DNA of 64,000 bases, taken from assembly GCA_030680605.1 (NCBI GenBank), contig JAUXUQ010000019.1:1-64000 (forward strand), written 5' to 3'. Position 1 is the first letter of the stretch; every line of letters starts with the position of its first letter. Source of the stretch: Gammaproteobacteria bacterium. GTDB lineage: Bacteria > Pseudomonadota > Gammaproteobacteria > SURF-13. The translations under genes were made by a program, and so were the position numbers. Shown one piece after another: positions 25,765 through 34,232 of this stretch. Below the pieces are notes generated by a model. That model was not told the DNA's origin, did not search any database, and was given only the letters and a program-made list of their open reading frames with translations.

Positions 25765-26735
25765 GCGCCGAAATGCAGATAACCGCTGCTGCGCAGGGCG
25801 CGTATGCTGCCGTCGGCTGCGATGCAGCGCAGCCCCGGCTCGGCTTCAATAACGCCGACGTTGACGCAACCGGCAGGGAAGCATTCCATCACATCAAGTA
25901 ATGCAGCGCGCTGCCGCGCGGGCACGGTAAAACACAGTTCATAGTCGTCGCCTGCTGTCATGGGCAGCTCCCAGTCGCCCGTTTTTTCGATATACGCAGT
26001 GACATCGGCAGACAGGGGGAGTGCGGCGAGATTAATGTGTGCACCCACGCCACTGGCCGCCAGGATATGCCCGAGATCGGCGCAGAGGCCATCGGAGATA
26101 TCGATGGCGGCGCTGGCGATACCGCGTAGCGCCAGGCCCTCCTGGATACGGGGCTGGGGACGGTTGAGGCGATGTGCAAGCTGCGCTGCGGAGTCGCCAG
26201 AAGATAGCGTCGGTTGTTGTAGTGTGCGCAGGGCCAAAGCGGCGTCACCCAGAGTGCCGGTGATATAGATCAGGTCGCCTGCACAGGCGCCGCTACGGCG
26301 CAGTGCGGTGCCTGTGGGCAGCAGGCCCAGTATCTGTACTGTAATGGAGAGCGGGCCGCGTGTGGTGTCGCCACCAATGAGTTGTACACCCTCTGCTGCG
26401 GCAAGTGCCAGGAAGCCGCTGCTGAAGGCGGCAAGCCAGGCCTCATCGGCATGCGGCAATGTGAGGGCGAGCGTCGCCCAGCGTGGCTCGGCGCCCATGG
26501 CCGCCATGTCGCTCAGGTTAACGGCGAGCGCCTTGTGGCCGATGTCCTGCGGTGCCGTCTGTGCCGGAAAGTGCACGCCTTCCACCAGCGTATCTGTCGC
26601 GACCGCGAGCTCCATGCCTGCCGGTACTCGCACCAGTGCGGCATCGTCTCCAATGCCGAGCGCCACGTCCGGGTCGGGCACTGCTGCCGGGCGTGCGAAG
26701 TAGCGTTCGATCAGGGTGAATTCGGTCAGCGCCAT
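25761..26735 (-). CDS. thiL: Thiamine-monophosphate kinase
   Basis: Phosphorylates thiamine phosphate to thiamine diphosphate using ATP, 324 residues. Family motifs are ALGIGDDAALVRVP, AVATDTLVEGVHF, HKALAVNLSDMAAMGAEP, LIGGDTTRGPL and DISDGLCADLGHI. The start MALTEFTLIERYF is typical of the family. It lies between nusB and pgpA in the standard gammaproteobacterial order. Confidence 0.96.
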   Translation of the reverse strand: MALTEFTLIERYFARPAAVPDPDVALGIGDDAALVRVPAGMELAVATDTLVEGVHFPAQTAPQDIGHKALAVNLSDMAAMGAEPRWATLALTLPHADEAWLAAFSSGFLALAAAEGVQLIGGDTTRGPLSITVQILGLLPTGTALRRSGACAGDLIYITGTLGDAALALRTLQQPTLSSGDSAAQLAHRLNRPQPRIQEGLALRGIASAAIDISDGLCADLGHILAASGVGAHINLAALPLSADVTAYIEKTGDWELPMTAGDDYELCFTVPARQRAALLDVMECFPAGCVNVGVIEAEPGLRCIAADGSIRALRSSGYLHFGA

Positions 26736-26752
26736 GCGAGCCGTGGTTGCCC

Positions 26753-27181
26753 TTAGGATGGGCGGCTCAGCTCGCCGGGCCGCAGGGCGCGGGCGACCTT
26801 GTCGAGCACGCCATTGACGTATTTGTAGCCCAGATCGCCACCGAAGCGTTTGGCAAGCTGGATGGCCTCGTTAATAATGACGCGGCAGGGTATTTCGGGG
26901 TGCGCGCGCAGCTCGTATGTGCCGATGCGCAGAATCGCGCATTCGACGGGGTCAATCTCGGCGATTGGCCGATCAAGCATGGGCGACAGACTGCGTTCGA
27001 CGTCATCCAGCTGTGCCGGAATCTGGTGCAGCAGTTCCTGGAAATAGGGTAGCTCGGCCTTGTCCAGGGCGTGATCGATCAGAAACTGGGCTTCAATGTC
27101 AGACAGGTTTTGCCGCCCAATCTGCCATTGGTAGAGTGCCTGTACTGCGGCGCGGCGCGCCAGACTACGGGCGTGGCTCAT
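26753..27181 (-). CDS. nusB: Transcription antitermination factor NusB
   Basis: An all-helical RNA-binding protein of 142 residues that joins the rRNA antitermination complex with NusE. Motifs are [14 protein letters not shown] near the N-terminus and [20 protein letters not shown] with [19 protein letters not shown] near the C-terminus. It overlaps ribH by four bases (ATGA). Confidence 0.96.
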   Translation of the reverse strand: MSHARSLARRAAVQALYQWQIGRQNLSDIEAQFLIDHALDKAELPYFQELLHQIPAQLDDVERSLSPMLDRPIAEIDPVECAILRIGTYELRAHPEIPCRVIINEAIQLAKRFGGDLGYKYVNGVLDKVARALRPGELSRPS

Positions 27182-27669
27182 CGGGCTTTCTTTTTGGGTG
27201 CCACAAGGCCTTTCAGAACGCTGACCATCTCCATGGCGGCCAATGCAGCCTCAGCGCCTTTGTTGTTGTTTGGGGTGGTGCGGAGCAGGGCCTGTTTCAC
27301 CGTATCGGTGGTGAGCACGCCGAAGCTGACAGGAATGTCCTGTTGCAAGGCCACGCGGGCAAGGCCCTCGGTACAGGCGCCCGCTACATATTCAAAGTGC
27401 GGTGTATCACCGCGGATCACGGCGCCAAGGGCAATCAGCGCATCGTAGCGCCCGCTCCGGGCCAGTTGCTGTGCCGCGAGTGGCATTTCAAATGCGCCCG
27501 GAACCCGCAGGATGTGAATATTACGCTGCGCGATGCCGTGGTCGCCAAGGGCCGTCAATGCGCCATCGAGCAGGGCATCGACGATGGCACTATTGAAGCG
27601 CGCCGCCACGATACCGAAGCGTGCACCACGCAGATTAAAGCGGGTGGCGGCAGGTTTGGTTTTTTTCAT
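27178..27669 (-). CDS. ribH: Lumazine synthase
   Basis: Condenses 5-amino-6-ribitylaminouracil with dihydroxybutanone phosphate to 6,7-dimethyl-8-ribityllumazine, 163 residues. Motifs [47 protein letters not shown] and [16 protein letters not shown] are diagnostic. It is coupled to nusB. A gap of 87 bases separates it from the upstream RibBA-like gene; no FMN riboswitch was seen there. Confidence 0.96.
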   Translation of the reverse strand: MKKTKPAATRFNLRGARFGIVAARFNSAIVDALLDGALTALGDHGIAQRNIHILRVPGAFEMPLAAQQLARSGRYDALIALGAVIRGDTPHFEYVAGACTEGLARVALQQDIPVSFGVLTTDTVKQALLRTTPNNNKGAEAALAAMEMVSVLKGLVAPKKKAR

Positions 27670-27756
27670 GGAAGTAACGAACCCTGTAAAAAAGCAGGTG
27701 ACAAGGTGCGCACAGTATACCCCATGCGGGGCGGGTTGGGGTGCGGGTATCCGCAG

Positions 27757-28872
27757 TTATTGCGGCTCGGCTGAGATGTAGTCGATGATCTCCAGGTCGA
27801 ATCCGGAGATGCCATGTAGCCGCCGTGGCTGGCCCAGTACGCGCATCTTGTGCACGCCCAGATCCATGAGAATCTGGGCGCCGATGCCGTAGGTACGCAA
27901 GTCTGCCGCACCCTCCTGGCTGGCCGGGTGTGTCGTGTGGGGCTGGGACAGGGAGCGCTTGACGAATGCCAGCAATTCCTGTGTCGGGTCGGGTTTGCGC
28001 AGAATCACGATCACCCCGCTGTCCTCCTGCGCGATACGTTGCAGGGCGGCATGCAGTGTCCAGCCGCAGTCATCGCGCTTGAGTCCGATGCTGTCCATGG
28101 CGTTTTCGACATGCACGCGTACCAGTGCCGGCGTTCCGGCATACAGACTGCCGCGCACCAGCGCCAGATGTATCTGGCCGTCGATGGTGTCCCGAAACGC
28201 ATGCAGCTGGAATTCGCCATGCTCGGTCTGTACCGGATGGGACGCGACATGCTCTACCGTCTTGTCGCGCTGGATACGGTAATGAATCAGGTCGGCGATG
28301 GTGCCAAGTTTGAGTCCGTGGTGTTGGGCGAATACTTCCAGATCAGGCCGCCGGGCCATGCTGCCGTCTTCGTTCAGGATTTCGACGATGACCGCCGCAG
28401 GCTCCAGTCCGGCCAGGCGCGCCAGATCACAGCCGGCCTCGGTATGGCCGGCACGCGTGAGCACGCCGCCGGGCTGCGCCATGAGCGGGAAGATATGGCC
28501 GGGCTGGGTCAGGTCGGCAGGCTGCGCGTCAGGCCCAACTGCCGTGCGCACGGTGTGGGCACGGTCGGCGGCGGAAATGCCGGTGGTGACGCCGTGGGCC
28601 GCCTCGATGGAGACGGTGAAGTTGGTGCGGTGCTCCGTGATGGTGCCGCTGACCATGAGTGGCAGGCGCAATTGCGCGCAGCGCTCATGCGTGAGCGTGA
28701 GACAGATCAGGCCGCGCCCAAAGCGCGCCATGAAGTTGATGTCTTCGGTACGCACCTGGGTTGCCGCCATAACCAGGTCGCCTTCATTTTCGCGCTCCTC
28801 GTCGTCCATGAGCACGACCATTTTACCGGCGCGAATATCAGCGATGATTTCTTCAGTACTGTTTAACGACAT
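27757..28872 (-). CDS. ribB: Dihydroxybutanone-phosphate synthase with a degenerate GTP cyclohydrolase II-like domain
   Basis: The N-terminal about 205 residues are a RibB domain (VLMDDEERENEGDLVMAA, GLICLTLT, RAGHTEAGCDLARLAG) that makes the four-carbon riboflavin precursor. The C-terminal domain resembles GTP cyclohydrolase II (RibA) but its zinc site is lost. Where active enzymes have a cluster of three cysteines, this one reads VRVHVENAMDSIGLKRDDCG with only one. It therefore looks like the RibBX type, RibB with an inactive RibA-like tail, and a separate ribA is expected elsewhere. It overlaps riboflavin synthase by ten bases. Confidence 0.92.
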   Translation of the reverse strand: MSLNSTEEIIADIRAGKMVVLMDDEERENEGDLVMAATQVRTEDINFMARFGRGLICLTLTHERCAQLRLPLMVSGTITEHRTNFTVSIEAAHGVTTGISAADRAHTVRTAVGPDAQPADLTQPGHIFPLMAQPGGVLTRAGHTEAGCDLARLAGLEPAAVIVEILNEDGSMARRPDLEVFAQHHGLKLGTIADLIHYRIQRDKTVEHVASHPVQTEHGEFQLHAFRDTIDGQIHLALVRGSLYAGTPALVRVHVENAMDSIGLKRDDCGWTLHAALQRIAQEDSGVIVILRKPDPTQELLAFVKRSLSQPHTTHPASQEGAADLRTYGIGAQILMDLGVHKMRVLGQPRRLHGISGFDLEIIDYISAEPQ

Positions 28873-29456
28873 GTCTGTAGCCGTTCCAGATAGCGTGCAA
28901 TCATGTCTACCTCGATGTTGACACTGTCGCCGGGTGTGAGTGTGCTGAACGTGGTTTCCTGCAGGGTGTGCGGCACCAGGTTGACCTCAAACACGGAGTC
29001 TGTTGCCGTATTGACGGTCAGGCTCACACCATCGACGCAGATTGAACCTTTTTCCGCGATGTATTTTGCGAGTGCAGAGGGCATCTTGAATGAGGCGTGC
29101 AGCGACTGTCCAGCAGCGTCGCATCCAAGCACAGTGGTGGTCCCATCCACGTGGCCGCTGACCAGATGGCCGCCCAGCCGCGTCATGGGCGTGACGGATT
29201 TTTCCAGATTGAGTCGGCTGCCGGGTGCAAGCGAGGAAAAAGTGGTGCGTGCCAGGGTTTCGGCCGATATATCGGCCTGAAAGCTATCTGCGTCAAGTGC
29301 CGCAACAGTGAGGCAGACGCCATTTATTGCGATGCTGTCACCGAGCTTTACATCGGACAGTTCAATCTGGCTGGCGGCAATGCGCGCCCGGGCCTCCCCG
29401 TCGTGGTGGGTGAGCGCCTCCAGTGTGCCTGTGCCTGTAATGATGCCGGTAAACAT
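28863..29456 (-). CDS. ribE: Riboflavin synthase alpha subunit
   Basis: Dismutates two lumazine molecules to riboflavin, 197 residues built of two similar barrels. The N-terminus MFTGIITGTGTLEAL is invariant in the family. The repeats SIAINGVCLTVAALD and SICVDGVSLTVNTA mark the two halves, each preceded by a GGHLVSGHVDG-type region. The start at 29456 is chosen over a longer in-frame reading by this N-terminus. In most gammaproteobacteria ribD lies directly upstream; here it is 13.6 kb away, beyond the signalling block. Confidence 0.96.
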   Translation of the reverse strand: MFTGIITGTGTLEALTHHDGEARARIAASQIELSDVKLGDSIAINGVCLTVAALDADSFQADISAETLARTTFSSLAPGSRLNLEKSVTPMTRLGGHLVSGHVDGTTTVLGCDAAGQSLHASFKMPSALAKYIAEKGSICVDGVSLTVNTATDSVFEVNLVPHTLQETTFSTLTPGDSVNIEVDMIARYLERLQTCR

Positions 29457-29521
29457 AAGACAGCCACGATACAAGATCGGACAGGCAAGTAGCAAGAAGC
29501 CTGCCCATGCCAGATGCAGAG

Positions 29522-31756
29522 TTACTCGGTTTGCGGGCCAAGCACGCGTAATATTTCGTCCACTGTGGTCAGTCCCTGCCGTACCTTGGCGTGGGCATCA
29601 TCAATCAGCGTGGTGGTGCCAAGCTGCCGCGCCATGCGGGTGAGGTCAAGAATACTGGCGCCGGAGGCGATCATGTGACGCAGCTCGGCATTGGGTGTGA
29701 GTACCTCGTACAGTGCCAGTCGCCCACGGTAGCCAGTTTGATTGCACTGGGCGCATCCGATGCCGCCTTGAAACACAAGCCCGGATGCCGTAAACGCAGG
29801 GCCGAGTTGTGCCAGCAGTTCGGAAGCCGGGGATGTGCGTTCGCGACAGGTGGTGCAAATCCTGCGCACCAGGCGCTGCGCGATAATGCCCTCCAGTGCC
29901 GTGGCGATCACGTATGGCTTGAGTCCGAGATCGAACAGGCGCGCAATGGTCGCAATGGCGGAGTTGGTGTGCAGGGTGGAGTACACCAGATGTCCGGTGA
30001 GCGCGGCATGGAATGCAACTTCGGCAGTGTCGAAGTCGCGGATCTCGCCGATAAGGATCACGTCCGGATCCTGGCGCAGGATGGCGCGCAACACGCTGGG
30101 AAAATTGAGTCCGATCTTTTCGCGCACCAGCACCTGGCCAGCGATGTCGAGATAGTATTCCACCGGGTCTTCGATGGTGACGTAATTCTTGGTGGCGGTG
30201 GCGTTGTGCTGCAACAGCGAATACAGCGTGGTGGTCTTGCCACTGCCGGTGGGGCCGGTGGCGAGGATAATGCCTTGTGGCTTGGCGACCATGTTCACTA
30301 GTCTGGCAAGGTCAGGCGACGAGAACCCCAGGTCGTGTATGGTGTGTATCGCGGAGTTTCGGTCCAGGATACGCATCACGATCTTTTCGCCATTTATGGT
30401 AGGCAGGCTGGAGATGCGCAGATCGACCACGCGCAGCGGGGTCTTGACCGTGATACGTCCGTCCTGTGGCCGCCGCCGCTCGGTAATATCCATTTCCGCC
30501 ATGACTTTGATGCGTGATATCAGAGACATGTGCAAGTGATGCGGGATATGTATCTTGTCAGCCAGAACGCCATCGATGCGGTAACGCACGACTACGCTCT
30601 TTGTGCGCGGGTGGATGTGAATGTCGCTTGCGCCCAGCCGGATGGCTTCGATGATGATGGAGTTGACAAGCCGGATGGCAGGAGGCTCTTCGGTCTCGCG
30701 TAGCAGTTCCTCCAGTGAGCGATCATCCTCCTCCTCGATGACGATCTCTATGCCTTCATACGGATCAACCGTGGAGACCAGGGTTTCCAGTTCCTCGAAT
30801 GAGGGAGACCGCTCACCGTAAACGGCAGCGATCTTGGCCTTGATGGCGGCCACATCTGCCATGACCACTTGTATCTCCAGGCCCGAGACAAAGCGCAAGT
30901 CGTCGATGAGGCCCGTGTCCATGGGGTCGGCCATGGCCAGCAGCAGACGACGTCCTTCCGACTTTAGCGGCAGCACCCACTGGCGTTCGCAGAAACTGCG
31001 CGGCACCAGTGCGGCGACGGCAGGGTCAATCTGGATTTCAGGCAGGGCGACTTCATCTACCAGCAGTTCCTTGCGTAGAATATCGCGCAGGGTCTTTTCA
31101 TTTACCCAGTCGCGCTCGATCAGCAGGCGGATGACGGGGTCTTTTCTGGTTTGCTGTAGTTTGTGCAGCTCTTGCACCTGCTTGCTGTTGAGCAGGTTAC
31201 GTTTGTGCAGCATGACGGCAAGCTGGCTACGGTTGGTGACGGCAAATTTGTTGAGTGCCACGATCTCCTGGGTCTTTTTCTTGTTTTCATTTTTCAGTGC
31301 GCGATTTTTTTCGAGCAGATCGTGCTGTTCCAGCGCGAGTGCAACGGTGATTCGCAGATCGTCATCATTCCATGGCTTCAGTATGAATTTGTATACGGCG
31401 CCGTCATTGACAGCGCCCATTACAGCACTGGTATCGGCGTGGCCAGTTAGCATGATGCGTATCATGTCCGGCTGTATGGTCTTGGCCCTTTTCAACAGTT
31501 CCGCACCATTCATGCCCGACATCATGTGATCGGATACCATAAGGTGGAACTTTTCTTTGCCCAGTAACCGCAAGGCTTCCTGACCATTGGTGGCGGTATC
31601 AATTATGTAGTTTTCCTGACGGAAAACGCGTTGCAGGGCCTTGAGTACATTGCTGTCATCGTCTACCAGCAGCAGGCGATAGACGCAACTCACCGGTTCG
31701 GTGAGACTTGCTGCCTCGGGTGTGACGCCAGTAAACAGGGATGCGTAGTGTGTCAT
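29522..31756 (-). CDS. Receiver-fused PilB/GspE-type ATPase
   Basis: A protein of 744 residues joining two modules. Residues about 25-145 form a response-regulator receiver domain with phospho-acceptor Asp76 (VSDHMMSGMNG) and KPW near 128. After a coiled linker (150-175), residues about 175-315 resemble the MshEN/GspE N-terminal domain. A full secretion-type ATPase follows: Walker A GPTGSGKT at 501-508, Walker B region DPDVILIGEIRD at 563-574, and a zinc tetra-cysteine (Cys634, Cys637, Cys668, Cys671). Such ATPases assemble type IV pili or type II secretion pseudopili, but no pilus genes lie nearby. The RLG residues that bind cyclic di-GMP in MshE are not clearly kept. It is the last gene of the signalling operon. 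Confidence 0.9.
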   Translation of the reverse strand: MTHYASLFTGVTPEAASLTEPVSCVYRLLLVDDDSNVLKALQRVFRQENYIIDTATNGQEALRLLGKEKFHLMVSDHMMSGMNGAELLKRAKTIQPDMIRIMLTGHADTSAVMGAVNDGAVYKFILKPWNDDDLRITVALALEQHDLLEKNRALKNENKKKTQEIVALNKFAVTNRSQLAVMLHKRNLLNSKQVQELHKLQQTRKDPVIRLLIERDWVNEKTLRDILRKELLVDEVALPEIQIDPAVAALVPRSFCERQWVLPLKSEGRRLLLAMADPMDTGLIDDLRFVSGLEIQVVMADVAAIKAKIAAVYGERSPSFEELETLVSTVDPYEGIEIVIEEEDDRSLEELLRETEEPPAIRLVNSIIIEAIRLGASDIHIHPRTKSVVVRYRIDGVLADKIHIPHHLHMSLISRIKVMAEMDITERRRPQDGRITVKTPLRVVDLRISSLPTINGEKIVMRILDRNSAIHTIHDLGFSSPDLARLVNMVAKPQGIILATGPTGSGKTTTLYSLLQHNATATKNYVTIEDPVEYYLDIAGQVLVREKIGLNFPSVLRAILRQDPDVILIGEIRDFDTAEVAFHAALTGHLVYSTLHTNSAIATIARLFDLGLKPYVIATALEGIIAQRLVRRICTTCRERTSPASELLAQLGPAFTASGLVFQGGIGCAQCNQTGYRGRLALYEVLTPNAELRHMIASGASILDLTRMARQLGTTTLIDDAHAKVRQGLTTVDEILRVLGPQTE

Positions 31757-31758
31757 GA

Positions 31759-33000
31759 TCAGGGATGTACGGCTTTTTCAAGGGGCAGATAGATGCTGAA
31801 TGTGCTGCCTGTGTCTACTTCACTCTTTACCTCAATGTGTCCGCCATGGGCCTGGATAATGTCATGGCTTACGCTCAGGCCGAGACCGGTGCCCTGGCCT
31901 ACATCCTTGGTGGTGAAGAAGGGTTCGAAAATGCGGGGTAGCAGATGCTGAGGTATGCCGCAGCCATCGTCACTGATGCGGATACATATCTCGCCGGCAA
32001 GCAGTTCTGTTTGTACATGAATGTGGCCAAAAGAAGTCATGGCCTGGCTGGCATTGAGCAGTATATTGACCAGCACCTGACCAAGCTGGCCAGGATGGCA
32101 CCATACCAGGGGAATATCCTGAAAAGTGCTGCTGAGTGAGGCACGCGCCTGCAGGGTGTTTCTTACCACGTTACAAACCTGGGATATTTTCTGGTTGATA
32201 TCCGTAAGTTCCTCTTCGGTTCGGTCAATATTTGAGAAACCCTTGAGGTCTGCCACGATACGCATGATACGCCCTGCCCCCTCCGCGCTTTCCTCCAGCA
32301 GTGCCTTGAAGTCCTCCAGCATCAGAGTGATGTCCTGTTGTGCGAAAATCGCCGCTGCGCGTTCGGTGTTCTGCGCATTGCGTATAAGGCTAGTGGCTGC
32401 CACCAGTTTGTGAACATACGAGCGGGCGGTGTTGAGGTTGCTGGTGATGAAGCCGATAGGGTTGTTGATTTCATGCGCAACACCAGCGGCGAGCTGGCCG
32501 ATAGAGGCAAGCTTTTCACTCTGGTACAGATGGCGTTGCGCTGTGTTAATCGTCTGCACCTGCTGCGTCACGCGTTGCTCCAGATTTTCCGCCAACGCCT
32601 TGTAGCGCGCCTCTGATTCCGCCAGTGCGGCATGTTCACATTGCAGCTTCTCGTAGTCAGCGTGTACTGCTTCGAGATGAAGGGCTGAGGCCATGTGGTA
32701 GCGGCGTGCGCTCTCAAGCAGTAACTCGATAAGTGCCGTTGCCGCCTGCAGACGTGCCACTTCCTGTGTCGGGGCTTCCAGATAACCCAGCGCTTCCATA
32801 TCGCCCTGTATGACCTGTCGCGTACACTGTGTCGGCACCCTGTCTTTACCCAGCACGGTACAATTGTGCATATCCGTGATATGTACTTCCACGCCCAGCA
32901 GTGCGCGCAGACATTCCAGCAGGCGTTTACCATCTATGCCAGCAAGCTGTTCACGCAGGCCGAGCTCACGATCAAATCGGGGGAGCGGTTCGGTGTTCAC
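31759..33000 (-). CDS. Soluble histidine kinase
   Basis: A sensor kinase of 413 residues without membrane segments. Residues 1-105 form an unrecognised, possibly GAF-like, input region with several cysteines and histidines (VEVHITDMHNCTVL). A coiled coil (about 115-160) leads to the phosphorylation site His176 in AAGVAHEINNPIGF. The ATP-binding domain has NILLNASQAM, SDDGCGIP and GQGTGLGLSVSHDIIQAHGG. It overlaps the GTPase gene upstream by four bases and ends two bases before the ATPase gene, so GTPase, kinase and ATPase are tightly coupled. Confidence 0.9.
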   Translation of the reverse strand: MNTEPLPRFDRELGLREQLAGIDGKRLLECLRALLGVEVHITDMHNCTVLGKDRVPTQCTRQVIQGDMEALGYLEAPTQEVARLQAATALIELLLESARRYHMASALHLEAVHADYEKLQCEHAALAESEARYKALAENLEQRVTQQVQTINTAQRHLYQSEKLASIGQLAAGVAHEINNPIGFITSNLNTARSYVHKLVAATSLIRNAQNTERAAAIFAQQDITLMLEDFKALLEESAEGAGRIMRIVADLKGFSNIDRTEEELTDINQKISQVCNVVRNTLQARASLSSTFQDIPLVWCHPGQLGQVLVNILLNASQAMTSFGHIHVQTELLAGEICIRISDDGCGIPQHLLPRIFEPFFTTKDVGQGTGLGLSVSHDIIQAHGGHIEVKSEVDTGSTFSIYLPLEKAVHP

Positions 33001-33665
33001 GCGTGCATACGCTCTGCTGCTCCACCCAGCGTGGTGGCGACAAAGGTCGCTTGGTCAAGGCCGTGTCTGGCATGCAGTTCGTACTCATACTCGATGGCCG
33101 CATATACCTGCGATAGCAGGACTGTGAAGGTTTCACATACGCCATGGCCGGTGAGTGCGCTGCTGTATGTAAGTGGCCAGGGTGTGGTCTGCCAGCGCTG
33201 GCGAATTTCGCCCTCACTCAGAATATCTGGCAGGTCGCGTTTGTTAAACTGCACGACGAGCGGGAGCTTGTCGAAGTTGAGTCCGACACGGTGAACGTTC
33301 TGCGCCAGATTGTCGAAAGACTCGCCATTATTTATGCTTTGCGAGCGCTGCGAGTCGGCGACAAATACCACGCCGTCGGCACGCGACAGCACCGCTTTAC
33401 GTGTGCCATCGTGCGCTATCTGGCCGGGCACTGTGAACAGCTTGAGTTTGATCAGCAGCCCGGAGGGTGTGTGAAATCCCAGCGGCAACAGATCGAAGAA
33501 CAATGTACGGTCGTTGCTCGTTTCAAGCGTCATGATGTTGCCTGTATGCTCTGGGCGCAGCAGATCATGCAGTCTCATGAGATTGGTGGTCTTGCCGCTC
33601 TGTGCTGGCCCGTAGTAAACCAGCTTGAGTGTCAGCTTGTTTCCCGATGCATCGAAGTCCGCCAT
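32997..33665 (-). CDS. MglA-like small GTPase
   Basis: A Ras-like GTPase of 222 residues resembling MglA of Myxococcus, which sets cell polarity for type IV pili and gliding. G1 is GPAQSGKTTN (19-28), the switch region includes DRTLFFDLLPLGF, G3 is TVPGQ (78-82) and G4 is NKRD (141-144); FVADSQ follows the MglA pattern. It is about 25 residues longer than typical MglA. No MglB-type GTPase-activating (roadblock) protein is visible in the block. Location next to a PilB-like ATPase fits a polarity or pilus-control role, but that is inference. Confidence 0.9.
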   Translation of the reverse strand: MADFDASGNKLTLKLVYYGPAQSGKTTNLMRLHDLLRPEHTGNIMTLETSNDRTLFFDLLPLGFHTPSGLLIKLKLFTVPGQIAHDGTRKAVLSRADGVVFVADSQRSQSINNGESFDNLAQNVHRVGLNFDKLPLVVQFNKRDLPDILSEGEIRQRWQTTPWPLTYSSALTGHGVCETFTVLLSQVYAAIEYEYELHARHGLDQATFVATTLGGAAERMHA

Positions 33666-33674
33666 GACATCCGC

Positions 33675-34187
33675 CTAGGTGTCTTCCGCGTCCAGCAGGA
33701 TGGAACCGTCATCGTCCAGTTTTACCCGTGTAATACCGGCATGCTCCGCTTCAAGACGTTCCAGCTCCAGACGCTGGGCGCGCACCTGGTCAGCAAGGCG
33801 GCGGTTCTCCATCAGTACGCCATGGTGCATGAGTGCATGCGCTACCGTTGTGCGTAGTTCGTAGTCGTGCCAGGGCTTGGTGACAAAGCGAAAGATATGG
33901 GCTTCGTTGATGGCGCCAAGCAGCGCATCCATGTCGGTATAGGCGCTCAGCACCATGCGCAGGGTGTCAGGCTGCAGCTGATGCAGTGTAGTGAGAAAGA
34001 ACACGCCATCCATGCCCGGCATGCGGTAGTCCGAGATGGCGAGATCGAACTCGCCGCCCGCCTTGATGCGCTTTAGTGCCTCGGTGCCGCTGTTGAAGGT
34101 TTCAATGTGATAATTGTCCTGGGCCAGCACACGCTTCACGGCGCGCAGCACATTTTCATCGTCATCGACCAGCATGATACGTTGCAC
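33675..34187 (-). CDS. Response regulator with a short C-terminal helix
   Basis: A protein of 170 residues with one receiver domain (1-120). The acidic pair DDD at 8-10, phospho-acceptor Asp53 (ISDYRMPGMDG) and a KPW motif are all present. The remaining 50 residues form a charged coiled helix (NRRLADQVRAQRLELERLEA) and a short acidic tail, with no known output domain. It probably acts by protein contact, for instance with the GTPase encoded nine bases downstream. Its receiver resembles those of the ATPase, HD-GYP and GGDEF-EAL proteins in the block. Confidence 0.9.
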   Translation of the reverse strand: MQRIMLVDDDENVLRAVKRVLAQDNYHIETFNSGTEALKRIKAGGEFDLAISDYRMPGMDGVFFLTTLHQLQPDTLRMVLSAYTDMDALLGAINEAHIFRFVTKPWHDYELRTTVAHALMHHGVLMENRRLADQVRAQRLELERLEAEHAGITRVKLDDDGSILLDAEDT

Positions 34188-34232
34188 GACTACCTCCTGG
34201 TGGCTTTCATTTCATGTATATCCATTCAGGAA

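Noticed and set aside
27670-27756. FMN riboswitch in the riboflavin genes
   Set aside because: The gaps before ribH and riboflavin synthase are under 90 bases and lack the conserved RFN element sequences.
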